A DNA stretch of 64,000 bases from Zea mays (GCF_902167145.1 NC_050099.1:17064434-17128433), one strand, 5' to 3'. Positions 22,394-35,400 are shown, numbered from the stretch's first letter. Numbers and translations are program-made. Notes: generated by a model from the sequence alone, not told the origin.

Positions 22394-23634
22394 TGTTAGA
22401 AATATGCCCTAGAGATAATCATAGAGATGAGCATATTTCTTTGTATCCATGATATATATATTGCTTAATTGAATATCCATGGAAGGCACCTTGTATTGAT
22501 TAGCAATTATGTGAATTGTTTGTGAGATTCTTTACTTATATGGTTATTCTAAATGATGTCCCTAGTCAGAGTCGATGACTAGCACATGTATTAGTTGATG
22601 ACTACATTTCACAAGTCATGAACATGGAGATGTTAAACTAATAATGTGGGCTCATGTATGACATGAGGCTGAACCGACCCAGCGTGAGATATTGTAATAT
22701 AGTTCTCTTCTTGCAACATGAATACTGTATCCTTAGACCTGAGATTGTCGCATGTTCTCAAGATGTGAATTGACTTACTTAGGGACTATCAAACGCTATC
22801 CCGTAACTGGGTAGTTATAAAGGTAGTTTTGGGTTTGTCAGGAAGCATGCTATGAGGCATGGTCAGTCAAGATGGAATTTGTCCCTCTCTTTGTGAGAGA
22901 GATATCTCTGGGCCCCTCGAGTGATTGGATCAAGAAATGCATGGCCGTGCTAGGGTTAAGAGTTAACCATTGAAAGGATTCCAATTCACAGTATCGAGAA
23001 AGAGAGGTCAGCTTAGAGCCAGACCAAATATCGTGAGACAAAGGGAACAACATGTACGTAATGTCGCAATGGTTCGTCTGATATGATCTTTACGTACACA
23101 TAGGTGTTGACATGTCTTGCTAGAGGCTGCTGTCAATTATTGGGCCAAGTAAGAGTACTCGGCCTATGTCTATTTGTACGTGAACCTATAGGGTCACACA
23201 CTTAAGGGGACTGGGCTTTAGGGTTAATGATGGGCCTCGGCGTCAGAAGCCCACCATAACGCCTATATAATGAGGGGCGGGGGCGCGGTTAAGGGATAAC
23301 CTAATTCGCCACCAGCGAACTAACAGCCGCCGCCCACCTCTCGCCCTTGCCAAGCCGCCGTCGCGAACCTAGCAGTTCGGTACGCGGCGCTTCCTCCCTG
23401 CACGTGTGGATACCTCGGAGGTGCTACATCTGGAGCACTTGGACGAACCGTGCGAGGACATGAAGGACGCCGGCGACTGCACGGCACTGCTCGACGCGTT
23501 CGTCTACATCGAGACGTCTTCCGCTGCTCTGCGCGTCTAGTGGTAATTCCATGACCTATAACCGCAGTAGTTCTTGGTATTATGGGGATGAAAATTTTTG
23601 TTTTGCGCTAGCGTAGCCTCCCCGTAATCCTACA
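22394..23634 (+). repeat. 3' LTR of the copia element, 1241 bp
   Basis: Same ends as the 5' LTR. It lacks 34 bp present after CTTAAGGGGA in the other copy (about 16682-16715). Confidence 0.95.
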
Positions 23635-24857
23635 CCTTGCTGCCCTTCTTCTTGTAGTACTTCTTCTTCTCCTTCTTCTTACCCTTCTTGTCTTCGTCCC
23701 TATCACTTTCACTAGAATACGAGCATTTAGCGATAAAGTGACTGGACTAACCGCACCGGTAGCACACCCTTTTGGAGCAGGGCTTGTAATCATTCCCCCT
23801 CCTTTGCTTGAGAATTTGGCAAAAGCTCTTGATGATGAGCGCCATTTCCTCGTTGTCGAGCTTGGAGGCGTCGATTGGGAGTCTACTTGGTGTAGATTCC
23901 TCCTTCTTTTCTTCTGTTGCTTTGAATGCAACGGGTTGCACCTCGGGTGTGGAGGTGGCGCCTTGCTCCAAGTTGACAATGTGTTTGGAGTCTTTGATCA
24001 TAAGTTCAAAGCTCACAAACTTGCCAATTACCTCCTCAAGAGACATCTGTTTATATCTAGGATCCCCACGTATTAATTGAACTTGAGTAGGATTACGAAA
24101 TACGAGGGATCTAAGAATAACCTTGACCATTTCATGGTCATCCCATTTTGTGCTCCTGAGGTTGTGCACTTGGTTGACCATCGTCTTGAGCCGGTTGTAC
24201 ATAGCTTGCGGCTCTTCCCCTTTATTGAGGACGAATCGACCGAGCTCTCACTCGATCGTTTCACGCTTGGTGATCTTGGTCACCTCATCCCCTTCGCGCA
24301 CAGTTTTGAGGATGTCCCAAATTTCTTTGGCGTTCTTCAAACCTTGCACCTTATTATACTCCTCTCGACATAAAGAGGCGAGGAGTATAGAAGTTTCTTG
24401 TGAGTTGAAGTGCCTAATTTGGGCAGCCTCATCCGAGTCGTAGTGGAGCGCGCTTTGAAATACTTTCGTGGAGTGAGGTTAGATGGTGCCTCATTTTATC
24501 ACTCCACATACAATAATCTTCACCATCAAAATATGGTGGTTTGACTAGGGGTACGGAAAGTAATGGAGCGCATTTTGAAATATGAGGATAGCGTAGGGGC
24601 ATCTTACTATACTTCTTGCGCTCATGGCGCTTAGAAGTAGTCGATGACTCGGTGCCGGACGTGGAGGGTGACGAAGAGTCGGTCTCATAGTAGACCACTT
24701 TCTTCATCTTCTTCTTCTTGTCACCTCTCCAATGTTACTTGATGGAAGAAGAGGATTCCTCCTTATACTTGTTGCCGGACTCCCTTGAGAGAGTCCTGCC
24801 CGAGCCCGCGGGCTTTTCGCCGGTCATGATCTCCCTATTGGCGTGATCTCTAGACAT
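23635..24857 (-). pseudogene. gag: Sirevirus gag, N-terminal part
   Basis: The probable ATG is at 24857, shortly after the PBS. Pieces in sequence are an early Ser-rich part (24707-24429, MKKVVYYETDSS..), the Gag core (24202-23747, MYNRLKTMVNQVHNL, YKPCSKRVCYRCG) and a Lys-rich tail to 23635. The knuckle CYRC..H..C has a stop inside it (near 23747), the early part has a TAA (near 24737), and there is a frame break at about 24200-24430. It continues at 15863 after the copia element. Confidence 0.8.
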
Positions 24858-24892
24858 CACTTCGAGTTGGTTAGGCTCTTAATGAAGCACTG

Positions 24893-24904
24893 GCTCTGAT
24901 ACCA
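24893..24904 (-). other. Sirevirus primer binding site
   Basis: TGGTATCAGAGC on the minus strand, two bases after the LTR end TTTCA; exact initiator tRNA-Met complement. Confidence 0.9.
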
Positions 24905-24906
24905 AT

Positions 24907-25727
24907 TGAAAGTCGCCTAGAGGGGAGTGAATAGGCGAAACATGAAATTTATAAAGTTAAACACACACTAGGGCCGGGGTTAGCGTTAGAATTAAATTCA
25001 AGTCTAAAAGAATGTTTCTCTTGCTAAGAGTTGCTCAAATGATGCAGATGACATATGAGAGCAAACTCAAATTAATACTAGCAAGGAAACGTTAGAGAGG
25101 GGAAAGAGGGCAAACAAATCAAGCGAGAATCAATGCGAGTAGACACGATTATTTGTTTTACCGAGGTTCGGTTCCAAAGAACCTAGTCCCTCTCTCTCAA
25201 ACAGTCACTTAGACCGAGTGAGCCTTTTCCTTAATCTCACGGGTCACTAAGACCCCGCAAGGACCACCACACACTTGGTGTCTCTTGCTTAGCTTTACCA
25301 TCACATAGAAAAGGAATGAGGAAGGAAGAAAGGCAATCCAAGCAACAAGAGTGCAAAAGAACACAAACACACACTCTCTCAAGTCACTAAGTGGTTGAGA
25401 TGAATTTTGGAACTTGGAGAGGGTTTGATCTTTGGAATTGTGTCTTGGAGTGAATGCTCTAGCTCTTGTATTGAATGTGATCTTCAGAAAACTTGGATGC
25501 CAATGAATGAGGTGGTTGGGGGTATTTATAGCCCCCAACCACTTCTTAGCCGTTGGCAAGGGCTGCTGGCGATGGGCGCACCGGACAGTCCGGTGCGCCA
25601 CCGGACAACCACTGTGCACTGTGCGGTGCACGCCAAATCAGCGCAACCGTTAGGGTTCGAAGCAGTTGACCGTTGGAGGTGCTTGTCGTCTTGCTGCACC
25701 AGATAGTCCGGTGCCACACCGGATAGT
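24907..25727 (-). repeat. Sirevirus 5' LTR, downstream part
   Basis: Ends (minus strand) CTAGGCGACTTTCA before the PBS. TATA box TATAAATA at 25523-25530 inside a GGGGGCTATAAATACCCCC context. The palindrome CACCGGACAGTCCGGTG is at about 25580-25597. The rest of the LTR lies at 36013-36393 beyond the inserted 10.3-kb element; total LTR about 1.2 kb. Confidence 0.9.
25523..25530 (-). promoter_or_regulatory. Sirevirus LTR TATA box
   Basis: TATAAATA on the minus strand, flanked by complementary G and C runs. Confidence 0.65.
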
Positions 25728-27769
25728 TGAAGCGTCCTCAATCCTCTGGGACTCAAATGTGATACAATTACTAGTCCCAGGAGGCTAGTAAACACATTTA
25801 TACATCAGATGATACCAAATCTGCTTAAACGATACAAACCTACAAAGGTGGCGAACAACTTTAAGAGTTGGTCCACAACTCGGGACATATCATCAGAGTG
25901 GGGCTGAAGCAGCCCGATATACGTAGCGAAGCAAATCAGCGGTCCAACAGCCACAAGCAAGGTTGGGAACAGTCGTAACTCTTACCCGATCTCCTTTTCT
26001 GAAAAACAACAAATAAGCAAGGGTGAGTACAAACGTACTCAGCAGCCCACCTTCACCCGCGGAATGGGGAAATCAGATATAATGCATGGAATATGTGGAG
26101 CTCAGGATACTTTGCAGAAACAACAGTATTTTATGCAGGGTTATTTTGTAAAACATTTTGTATTTTTCAAGGCGCATCCTCTCCCAAAGGAGCAGGAAGT
26201 TTTTCAATATTAGAACAAAATCCCCTGGACTAAACCATCCAGGTATCTCAGTAGTTTCCCACTGGTTTTTATTTTCAAAAACAGTTACTGGATTTCCCGT
26301 CCACCATAGCTCACGGCTCAACCACCGAACCTTTTAAAAACCACTTTTCTCAAACGCACCCTTTTTTTTGGAAAACAAAACATTAATTGCCATACCCTAC
26401 CAGACTCGTCCATTCCTGTGGACACAGACTATTCGAATAGGTTTTCAAACTCTGCGCAGAGGTGTACACTTTACCCACTAGTCCGGCTCTGCGATCTCAT
26501 GATCAATGAGACCCGAATCCAAATCTCTTTCTTTCCTCGCACGTCCTAACCTTAACAGTTATACCGGAAGGAGTCATGCCACTGCCATGTCCAAACCGGA
26601 CAAAACATTCCCCCTCCTTATCCTCCCGGTGCTCCCCAGCCTTCATAACCCTAGGGTTGGACCATACGAGTTCAGATTGAGTGACTGCCCACACAGTCTC
26701 GAGTGGTTGTACTTATCATGAGTACAGGTAGTGAAAGATGACAAGCCGATCCTTATATGAGGGGACGATCCTTCTGCTCACGCCTAAACTAGCTGAGCCT
26801 TCACCTTAGGCCCTCCCCTAAACCAGGGAGTCCCTGATCATCCCTACTCAAAGGTGATAAGGGTGAAAACCCTTCATCATACACATTTTGAAAAGCATTT
26901 TGTTTTGAAAAACTCACACCCTTTTCTCAAATCATTTGTAACAAATATATTAAGGATTGATTGCGGTAAGCGGCTTTGGTGGCCATAATAACTTGTCTCA
27001 AAATCATATCATGCATAAAATAACAGGCTGAGGGTTGTGGTTGAAAAATCATAGGTAATTTATGCATCAAAGGGATCCAGTGAGCTTACCGTGCTTATTC
27101 GGCAAAGGGGGAAGGGGAGCTCGTGGAACTGGCTTCTAGCTCCACTGCCTGGCGTAGACTTGTAGATCTGGCCTCCACGAGACGGCACGAACGCTCCGAT
27201 AACTATGCAACATGAATAAGCAAACATACAAACAAGCAAGTATACCAACAAATATTTAGTATAGTGGTCAGAATAGCGATATATGGATGGGTAAAGTCTT
27301 GAGTAGAATCTGTGTCATGTGGTGTTGTGATATTACTGGTGGAGGAGCGGAGGTGCTTACCAGGAGGGTGGACTGGAGGCGAAGCGACACTATGCGTGTA
27401 GCCGGCAGAGCGGAGTAACTGAGTGGGTGGGGTGTTTGCCTTGGCTGAGGGTGTTGAGTGTGTGTGGAGAGGGAGAGGGTAGCTGGGTGTATTTATAGCT
27501 GAGTGTGTGTGGGTGGGGTGTTTGCCTTGGCTGAGGGTGAAAACATACAAACAAGAATTATTGGAATCTGAGTTTGGAAGCCTGGTTCGAAGGAATCTCA
27601 AAGTCAAGCATGCTCAACTTGGAGAAACCTGGGATGGGTGACCAGATGGGAAGTTCCCACTGGAAGGAAAATCACAGTCACCGGAGTTCGTATGACTGGA
27701 ATATGGGTCTGGCTGGTCTTAGGTGGACTGGACAGCATGATGTATGAGTAGTTGAAATTTAGGGTGATC

Positions 27770-28530
27770 GGCTAATCGATGAATAGTAACGATGAATAGT
27801 GACAACGAAAAAGTTACTATAGATATCATCGATGAGTAGTAACGATGATAAATAGTAACGATGATAAATAGTGACAATAAATAGTAACGATGGTGAATAG
27901 TGTCGGTGAATAGTAACGATGAATAGTAACGGTGAATAGTGATGGTGAACAGTTCGTATGAACGAACGATGAACGATGAATAGGAACTATGAACGAACGA
28001 ACGATCGGAATTTCGGCAGCATAACGGCAGGACAAAGATTATCTGGAAGAACGATGAATAGGGACTATGAACGATGAATAGGAACTATGAACGAAGGATG
28101 AACGATCGAATGATCGAACGAACGAACGATCGGAATTTCGGCAGCATAACGACAGGAAAAAGATTATTTGGATGAACGAACGGACGAACGATCGAATGAT
28201 CGGAAGAACGAACGATCGGAATTTCGGCAGCATAACGGCAGGACAAAGATTATCTGGAAGAACGATGAATAGGGACTATGAACGAACGATGAACGATGAA
28301 TAGGAACTATGAACGAACGATGAACGATCGAATTATCGAACGAACGATCGGAATTTCGGCAGCATAACGGTAGGAAAAAGATTATTTGGACGAACGAACG
28401 AACGAACGATCGAACGATCGGACGAACGGACGAACGAACCATGAACGATCGGACGAACGATCGGACGAACGAACGAACAAACTAAGAACAGGGGACGAAC
28501 GATCGAAGAACGATCGAACGATCCTTGTGC
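27770..28530. repeat. Simple and compound repeats of GAAC/GATC and GATGAATAGTAAC type, first LTR
   Basis: A stretch of GATGAATAGTAAC-like units passes into GAACGAACGATCG-like runs interleaved with about four copies of a GGAATTTCGGCAGCATAACG block. Serine/arginine-rich ORFs in it are artefacts of the repeat. Confidence 0.85.
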
Positions 28531-28633
28531 TAATGTGTGCTTGTGTGGAACATGAAGTGTGTGTGTGTGTGGGGGGGGGAAGAGAGTTGCCATGAAATGG
28601 CTTGGGGTGGGATGAGAGGACGCCCTTGCCCCT

Positions 28634-28643
28634 CTATTTATAG
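28634..28643 (-). promoter_or_regulatory. LTR TATA box of the LARD-like element, left copy
   Basis: CTATAAATAG on the minus strand about 510 bp into the LTR; the same motif is at 35495-35504 in the other copy. Confidence 0.55.
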
Positions 28644-29152
28644 CCATGGTGGGAGGATTAGGGGGAGGGATGAGAGGATTAGTGGGAGGATGAGATGATT
28701 AGTGGGAGGTTAGCATGTATTTGTCTTGTATAAGTGAGATTTGCTTGTAGAGCTCACCGTATGACACTGGAGGCATACGTATACGTATGAGCATGAGGAC
28801 AGTTATGAAGAAAATATTTGTAGGGACTTGAAAAATGATTCTGAAGGTATTTCTCAAGAGGAAAATACCTGGAGATATATCAGTGGAATATTTGGGCAGT
28901 ATTTCTGGAAAGAACTTGAAGAGGATCACTAGGGAAATATCTGGGCAGTATTTCCGTAAACAATTTGAGGGGAATCACTGGGGAAATATTTGTAGGATAT
29001 TTTGAGGAGGATTTTAGAGAGAATATAGACCACTATACTTTATTTGTTCATATCAACTCGCAAACAAACATTTTGAAATGAAATTTGAAATTCATTTTGA
29101 ATTTAGAGCGAGTTTGAGAAAATTTCAGGATTTGAATTTTTGGGATGCTAAA

Positions 29153-30894
29153 AATCTACCCCACTTAAAAGGAATCTCGTCCTCGAGATTCGGCTTAGAA
29201 GGGTTATGGGTATAGCTTTACTTCAGCTACATATCTTCACTTTGCAGACTCTTCGAGGAGATGGAACTTCAACAAAATCTGGCCTGGCGGAGCATCCAGT
29301 TGCTGATTGCAAACACTGATTCTGGTTACTCACAGATCATCTTCAGGCTTCTAGATTTTGCTTGACAGCTAGCTTATTGAAGAAGCAACGATGCCAACAC
29401 GCAAACCTTCTTCTTGCGAACTTATCCATGGGTCCCTTCCTTGATTGCTCTTCTAGTACTTCATCAACAGAGCTTGGGTGACCACTTCTCATCCAGAAAC
29501 TTATAAGCTTCGATGAACTGGTCCTCCACAAGCTTGCTATATGCCTTCTTCTTTTTCTCCATAGCAGGAACTTTACTGGAACACTACCCCACTTAAAATG
29601 AATGAGGGTAGATCTCTTGAATCTTGGGGATTTGAACTCCTTGAAGTACCACATAACAAGGGTGTTACGGGTCCTTCTTGTTGCTGTTGCTGCTTGAGCA
29701 GGCTGCGGAGGGATGACTGACACAGGGTTGATTCTGGGAGAACCTTCTTCTTATCTTCTCTTCACTATCTTCTTTTCTCTTCTCACTTTTCACTTTTCAA
29801 TGCCTCTTTCTTTCTCTTTGCTCTTCCCACTGGAGGATTCTATCAAAGAGTATTACTATCATACACAGGAGAAAATCAAAGACTATGAACCATGTGCAAC
29901 AGTCCTCAACCCAAGAATCACCAAGCATTGTGATCTTAGGGGCGAGGGAGTGGAAAATGGAGTTGCTTGCTATTTGGCAGGGGGGTTTATCTGGAGTGTG
30001 CGTTGCTTTGAGCGAGATGGGAGTTGAGGGAGCTGGTGGGGGATTTAAAGGCGAGCGGGGGTGCTCGAGGGGGGGTGTGGAGTGGTAGTGATGGAGCAGG
30101 TGACACGAGGCAGCAGGTGCGACAAGGGGAAGGGGAGGACGGTGTTGCCGGCGATGATGGCGGCGGTGGGTGCGCTGCAAAGGGGGGTGGGCGGTGGTAG
30201 TGCACATGGAGGCGGGCACGCGTGCGGGGGGCACAGGTGAGTGGTGGGGTCAATGACCCTGATGTTTGTGGTCTCTGGTTCCAAGAATCTTTGCCTCTCT
30301 GTATGGTAATAACTTCTTCTGTCCTCTTTTCCTGTTTACTTTGACTTAGGGGCAGTGCTTTGATTCTCACGGTCGGTCCTTTTGACTGAGCGACTGGATA
30401 GGTTCCTCTGTAGCTTATTCCATGCTTCAAGGGTAAGCTTCCCGATATCTTCTTGGGTAAGGCACTTTTCTCTTGAGATGGGTTAAGATGAGAATGGAAG
30501 CATAAGGTGAGGATTAGATCTAATTTTTGATCTATGTTTTTAGAGAAAACCTTTCTAAAAAAAGAAAACACACAAGATCAGCAATGATAAGCACAAACAA
30601 ATCAAATGTTTTGAATAAGGGAAGTATAGAGTTTTTCCAAAGCACGGACTACTCAGATTCGGGGGCTAAGCATAACTACTATTGCTTGGCTCCTGAATTG
30701 AGAACTATGCTAAATGCGACTTATGATCACTAACGTTAAAGCATCACATATGCACTCAAAAGGGGAGAAAACATCAAGCGAAATTCATTTTGAAATGCCC
30801 TAGGGGGCCACACAATCAGAGTTTTTCAAAACACGGGGCTACACGGTTACCTCTCATACATGCAGGGCTCTGGCCAGAGTGAAGAAAAACTTCA
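29153..30894 (-). other. Non-coding 3' internal region of the LARD-like element with PPT block
   Basis: 29153-29189 holds the PPT block (minus strand CTCGAGGACGAGATTC, then CTTTTAAGTGGGGTAG). A second PPT-like copy is at about 29584-29604. I recognise no protein in the rest. The open frames here lack any family signal. Confidence 0.6.
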
Positions 30895-31605
30895 CTACCC
30901 AATGCATGCAGAGGACTGGGCATGACTAACTTCAGACCAGACACCTTCTCTTATAGCAAGGCTGGCGCACAACTTCAATCTAAGACATCTCCTGGATGGG
31001 TTAAGAGGGAGCTGATGTTGATGACTTCTTCCGGCGGCGACTGAGATGGCAACACGGGGTCGAACTCTTCTTCGAGCGGGATTGGCTCTTGTAACTCCTC
31101 TGAGGGCTGAGGGCGGCGGTGTTGGCGGGGTGCTTGCAGCTTCTTCCTTGACCTCAAGGGACGGTGCTAGAATCTTCTTCATGGTGAGGGGCTCAAACAA
31201 CTCTGGCGGGGGATCTTGGGAGGACTCGGGGTGCTCTTGCTTATTCATAGCCTGAGGGAAGACTGGAATTCCTTCCAAGACTATGGTTCCTTCCGGGAGT
31301 TCCCAAGCCTTCTTCTCTCCTCTGATAGAGACCGGGTGACCTTCAAGAATCTGGGGGTCTTCAGCTCTGATGGGTTGAACAGGGTTGGATGAAGCGGGCT
31401 CTTGGATCCGCATGGCTCTACGTTGGTTATGGGTTACCAAGTAGGCCTCCATCAACTTCTGGACGTGCTCATCCTTGGCTTGCTTCAGGGCTTCAAAAGC
31501 AATGACTTCACGACTCTCCAAGGCAGTTGCACGGGCTTGAGCTGTGGTGAGATCCACATGCAGCTGACGGTTGCGCTTCTCTGCATCTTCTGCTCGGGCA
31601 ATCAT
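30895..31605 (-). pseudogene. Accessory protein of the LARD-like element, C-terminal part
   Basis: 236 codons read from the ATG at 31605 to 30895. It starts with a charged helix (ARAEDAEKRNRQLHVDL, coiled-coil-like), then has a Pro/Glu-rich stretch and a basic end. The codon just before this ATG is TAG (31606-31608), which separates it in frame from the part upstream. Without the MITE and one copy of its 3-bp duplication the two parts lie in one frame of about 402 codons. Confidence 0.65.
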
Positions 31606-31644
31606 CTAACGGTGGTGCCGAGCCAAGAAATCATACTGTGCATC

Positions 31645-31880
31645 CACTACAACAATATTGACCTTCTATGACATTCTGATGGTATCATAAGCGTCACAGA
31701 AGGTGCGTAATTGAAGGTCTTCTGTGACGAAACATAAAAAATTATGACGTTCCTAAGGAGGAATATTCTAAGGAATGTCATTATTTATTATGTTTCGTCA
31801 CAGAAGATCTTCAATTACGCACCTTCTGTGACGCTTATGATACCATCAAAATGTCATAGAAGGTCAAAATTCTTGTAGTG
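31645..31880. mobile_element. CACTA-type foldback MITE, 236 bp
   Basis: Starts CACTACAACAA and ends TTCTTGTAGTG. 3-bp duplication ATC at 31642-31644 and 31881-31883. Almost the whole element is one long inverted repeat with a short middle (about 31745-31785). The terminal CACTA and 3-bp duplication are those of the CACTA (En/Spm) superfamily. It has no coding capacity and interrupts the accessory ORF. Confidence 0.92.
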
Positions 31881-31883
31881 ATC

Positions 31884-32342
31884 AAGGGTGAGCAGGTATG
31901 CAGTGAGGTACACGACTGTGGGGTCGTCCTCAAGCAACTGCTGCACTTCCAATGCATGCATCCTGGCCATCCAGATGGGACGGTTTCTTTGAAAGGGCGG
32001 AAAGAATCTGAGTGGGGTGTCGGCCACTTCTTCTTCATAGATCTGACATAGGGTCCTCAATGCCTTGCGGGCGATGACTTGGTAGGTGTCTCTGAATCTG
32101 TGCCCAGCAGCAGTGACACTCCATTCCACATGGTGCGGACTAGATCCAATGTATACAGTCACGACACACTTCTCTGTGCCATGCTCGACGAATTCACGAC
32201 CATCATACTCTGGCTGACTCCTGATTCCGAGGCGAACTGTGCATGCTTTCAGCAACTTGGGGAAACCATCTTCATTCTGGCAAAAGCTGGTTTGGCAACG
32301 AACCTCCATCTGACTTCTGAGAGAAGGAAAGGGGGAAACCAT
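31884..32342 (-). pseudogene. Accessory protein of the LARD-like element, N-terminal part with dsRBD-like region
   Basis: The ATG at 32342 is 106 nt after the PBS. About 153 codons reach the MITE. A region of beta-strand-like sequence (CVVTVYIGSS, VEWSVTAAG) followed by an amphipathic Ala/Arg helix (YQVIARKALRTLCQIYE) has the layout of a double-stranded-RNA-binding domain. LRFFPPF and a helix follow. The same order is seen in the accessory ORF at 41804-42817. The function is inferred only from layout. No known protein is recognised. Confidence 0.6.
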
Positions 32343-32447
32343 TTTTGAAATGAAGGGATGAGAGCAAGAACTTTTTTTTAAGAAAATAGTTTGGACTCAA
32401 AAACTTTTGGATCAGGCTAAGGGTTACGTCCTGCGGCCAACCTAACA

Positions 32448-32459
32448 GCTCTGATACCA
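32448..32459 (-). other. Primer binding site of the LARD-like element
   Basis: TGGTATCAGAGC on the minus strand two bases after the LTR end; exact initiator tRNA-Met type. Confidence 0.9.
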
Positions 32460-32461
32460 CC

Positions 32462-35400
32462 TGAAGCGTCCTCAATCCTCCGGGACTCAAATGTGATACA
32501 ATTACTAGTCCCAGGAGGCTAGTAAACACATTTATACATCAGATGATACCAAATCTGCTTAAATGAGACAAACCTACAAAGGTGGCGAACAACTTTAAGA
32601 GTTGGTCCACAACTCGGGACATATCATCAGAGTGGGGCTGAAGCAGCCCGATATACGTAGCGAAGCAAATCAGCGGTCCAACAGCCACAGGCAAGGTTGG
32701 GAACAGTCGTAACTCTTACCCGATCTCCTTTTCTGAAAAACAACAAATAAGCAAGGGTGAGTACAAACGTACTCAGCAGCCCACCTTCACCCGCGGAATG
32801 GGGAAATCAGATATAATGTATGGAATATGTGGAGCTCAGGATACTTTGCAGAAACAGCAGTATTTTATGCAGGGTTATTTTGTAAAACATTTTGTATTTT
32901 TCAAGGCGCATCCTCTCCCAAAGGAGCAGGAAGTTTTTCAATATTAGAACAAAATCCCCTGGACTAAACCATCCAGGTATCTCAGTAGTTTCCCACTGGT
33001 TTTTATTTTCAAAAACAGCTACTGGACTTCCCGTCCACCATAGCTCACGGCTCAACCGCTGAACCTTTTGAAAACCACTTTTCTCAAACGCACCCTTTTT
33101 TTTGGAAAACAAAACATTAATTGTCATACCCTACCAGACTCGTCCATTCCTGTGGTCACAGACTATTCGAATAGGTTTTCAAACTCTGCGCAGAGGTGTA
33201 CACTTTACCCACTAGTCCGGCTCTGCGATCTCATGATCAATGAGACCCGAATCCGAATCTCTTTCTTTCCTCGCACGTCCTAACCTTAACAGTTATACCG
33301 GAAGGAGTCAGGCCACCGCCATGTCCAAACCGAACAAAACATTCCCCCTCCTTATCCTCCCGGTGCTCCCCAGCCTTCATAACCCTAGGGTTGGACCGTA
33401 CGAGTTCAGATTGAGTGACTGCCCACACAGTCTCGAGTGGTTGTACTTATCATGAGTACAGGTAGTGAAAGATGACAAGCCGGTCCTTATATGAGGGGAC
33501 GATCCTTCTGCTCACGCCTAAACCAGCTGAGCCTTCACCTTAGGCCCTCCCCTAAACCAGGGAGTCCCTGATCATCCCTACTCAAAGGTGATAAGGGTGA
33601 AAACCCTTCATTATACACATTTTGAAAAGCATTTTCTTTTGAAAAACTCACACCCTTTTCTCAAATCATTTGTAACAAATATATTAAGGATTGATTGAGG
33701 CAAGCGGCTTGGGTGGCCATAATAACTTGTCTCAAAATCATATCATGCATAAAATAACAGGTTGAGGGTTGTGGTTGAAAAATCATAGGTAATTTATGCA
33801 TCAAAGGGATCCAGTGAGCTTGCCGTGCTTATTCGGCGAAGGGGGAAGGGGAGCTCGTGGAACTGGCTTCTAGCTCCACTGCCTGGCGTAGACTTGTAGA
33901 TCTGGCCTCCACGAGACGGCACGAACGCTCCGATAACTATGCAACATGAATAAGCAAACATACAAACAAGCAAGTATACCAACAAATATTTAGTATAGTG
34001 GTCAGAATAGCGATATATGGATGGGTAGAGTCTTGAGTAGAATATGTGTCATGTGGTGTTGTGATATTACTGGTGGAGGAGCGGAGGTGCTTACCAGGAG
34101 GGTGGACTGGAGGCGAAGCGACACTATGCGTGTAGCCGGCAGAGCGGAGTAACTGAGTGGGTGGGGTGTTTGCCTTGGCTGAGGGTGTTGAGTGTGTGTG
34201 GAGAGGGAGGGGGTAGCTGGGTGTATTTATAGCTGAGTGTATGTGGTGTAGCACAGTGAAGTTCACTGTTGGTGAGAATAGTGACGAATGAATCGTCTGA
34301 CTTAGTATGAACATGAGATTTATAGGCAGAATATGGGACAAGAGTATTTTGGGAGTCTTCTGGAATATGAACCATGCTTAAGGGATGACATGGTTGGATA
34401 GGAAATAGTTTGATAAAAATTTAGAAACAAGAATTATTGGAATCTGAGTTTGGAAGCCTGGTTCGAAGGAATCTCAAAGTCAAGCATGCTCAACTTGGAG
34501 AAACCTGGGATGGGTGACCAGATGGGAAGTTCCCACTAGAAGGAAAATCACAGTCACCGGAGTTCGTATGACTGGAATATGGGTCTGGCTGGTCTTAGGT
34601 GGACTGGACAGCATGATGTATGAGTAGTTGAAATTTAGGGTGATCGGCTAATCGATGAATAGTAATGATGAATAGTGACAACAAAAAAGTTACTATAGAT
34701 ATCATCGATGAGTAGTAACGATGATAAATAGTACCGATGATGAATAGTAACAATGAATAGTAACGATGGTGAATAGTATCGGTGAATAGTAACGATGAAT
34801 AGTAACGGTAAATAGTGATGGTGAATAGTTCGTATGAACGAACGATGAACGATGAATAGGAACTATGAACGAACGAACGATCGGAATTTCGGCAGCATAA
34901 CGGCAGGACAAAGATTATCTGGAAGAACGATGAATAGGGACTATGAACGATGAATAGGAACTATGAACGAACGATGAACGATCGAACGAACGAACGATCG
35001 GAATTTCGGCAGCATAACGACAGGAAAAAGATTATTTGGATGAACGAACGGACGAACGATCGAATGATCGGACGAACGAACGATCGGAATTTCGGCAGCA
35101 TAACGGCAGGACAAAGATTATCTGGAAGAACGATGAATAGGGACTATGAACGAACGATGAACGATGAATAGGAACTATGAACGAACGATGAACGATCGAA
35201 TGATCGAACGAACGAACGATTGGAATTTCGGTAGCATAACGGTAGGAAAAAGATTATTTGGACGAACGAACGGACGAACGATCGAACGATCGGACGATCG
35301 GACGAACGAACCATGAACGATCGGACGAACGATCGAACGATCGGACGAACGAACGAACAAACTAAGAACAGGGGACGAACGATCGAACGATCCTTGTGCT

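Larger units (their letters stand above)
15864..23634 (+). mobile_element. Complete copia LTR retrotransposon, 7771 bp
   Basis: LTRs 15864-17138 and 22394-23634, PBS at 17140, one gag-pol frame, PPT at 22381-22393. The target duplication CCTTG is at 15859-15863 and 23635-23639. The domain order is Gag-PR-IN-RT-RNase H. The two LTRs differ by about a dozen substitutions by eye (about 1 %) plus one 34-bp indel, so the insertion is fairly recent. Removing the element and one CCTTG rejoins the Sirevirus gag frame. Confidence 0.97.
25728..29152 (-). repeat. 3' LTR of the LARD-like element, 3425 bp
   Basis: Ends (minus strand) GAGGACGCTTCA. Its first bases read TTTAGCATCCC against TGTAGCATCCC in the other LTR, a change in the terminal dinucleotide. 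It lacks about 170 bp present at 34249-34425 of the other copy and has a short local duplication instead. TATA CTATAAATAG at 28634-28643. Exon-like piece at 27090-27202. Confidence 0.9.

Noticed and set aside
22850..23053. 67-codon minus-strand ORF in both copia LTRs (also 16320-16523)
   Set aside because: LTR duplication, no signal of translation.
27060..27251. 63-codon minus-strand ORF present in both LARD-like LTRs
   Set aside because: Same in both only because LTRs are copies; better read as an exon-like leader segment.
28039..28647. Ser/Arg/Phe-rich minus-strand ORFs in the LARD-like LTR (also 34702-35360)
   Set aside because: Translations of GAAC/GATC simple repeats.
29343..29723. 126-codon minus-strand ORF in the LARD-like internal region
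   Set aside because: No recognisable domain, basic composition and overlap with PPT-like sequence; left as non-coding.
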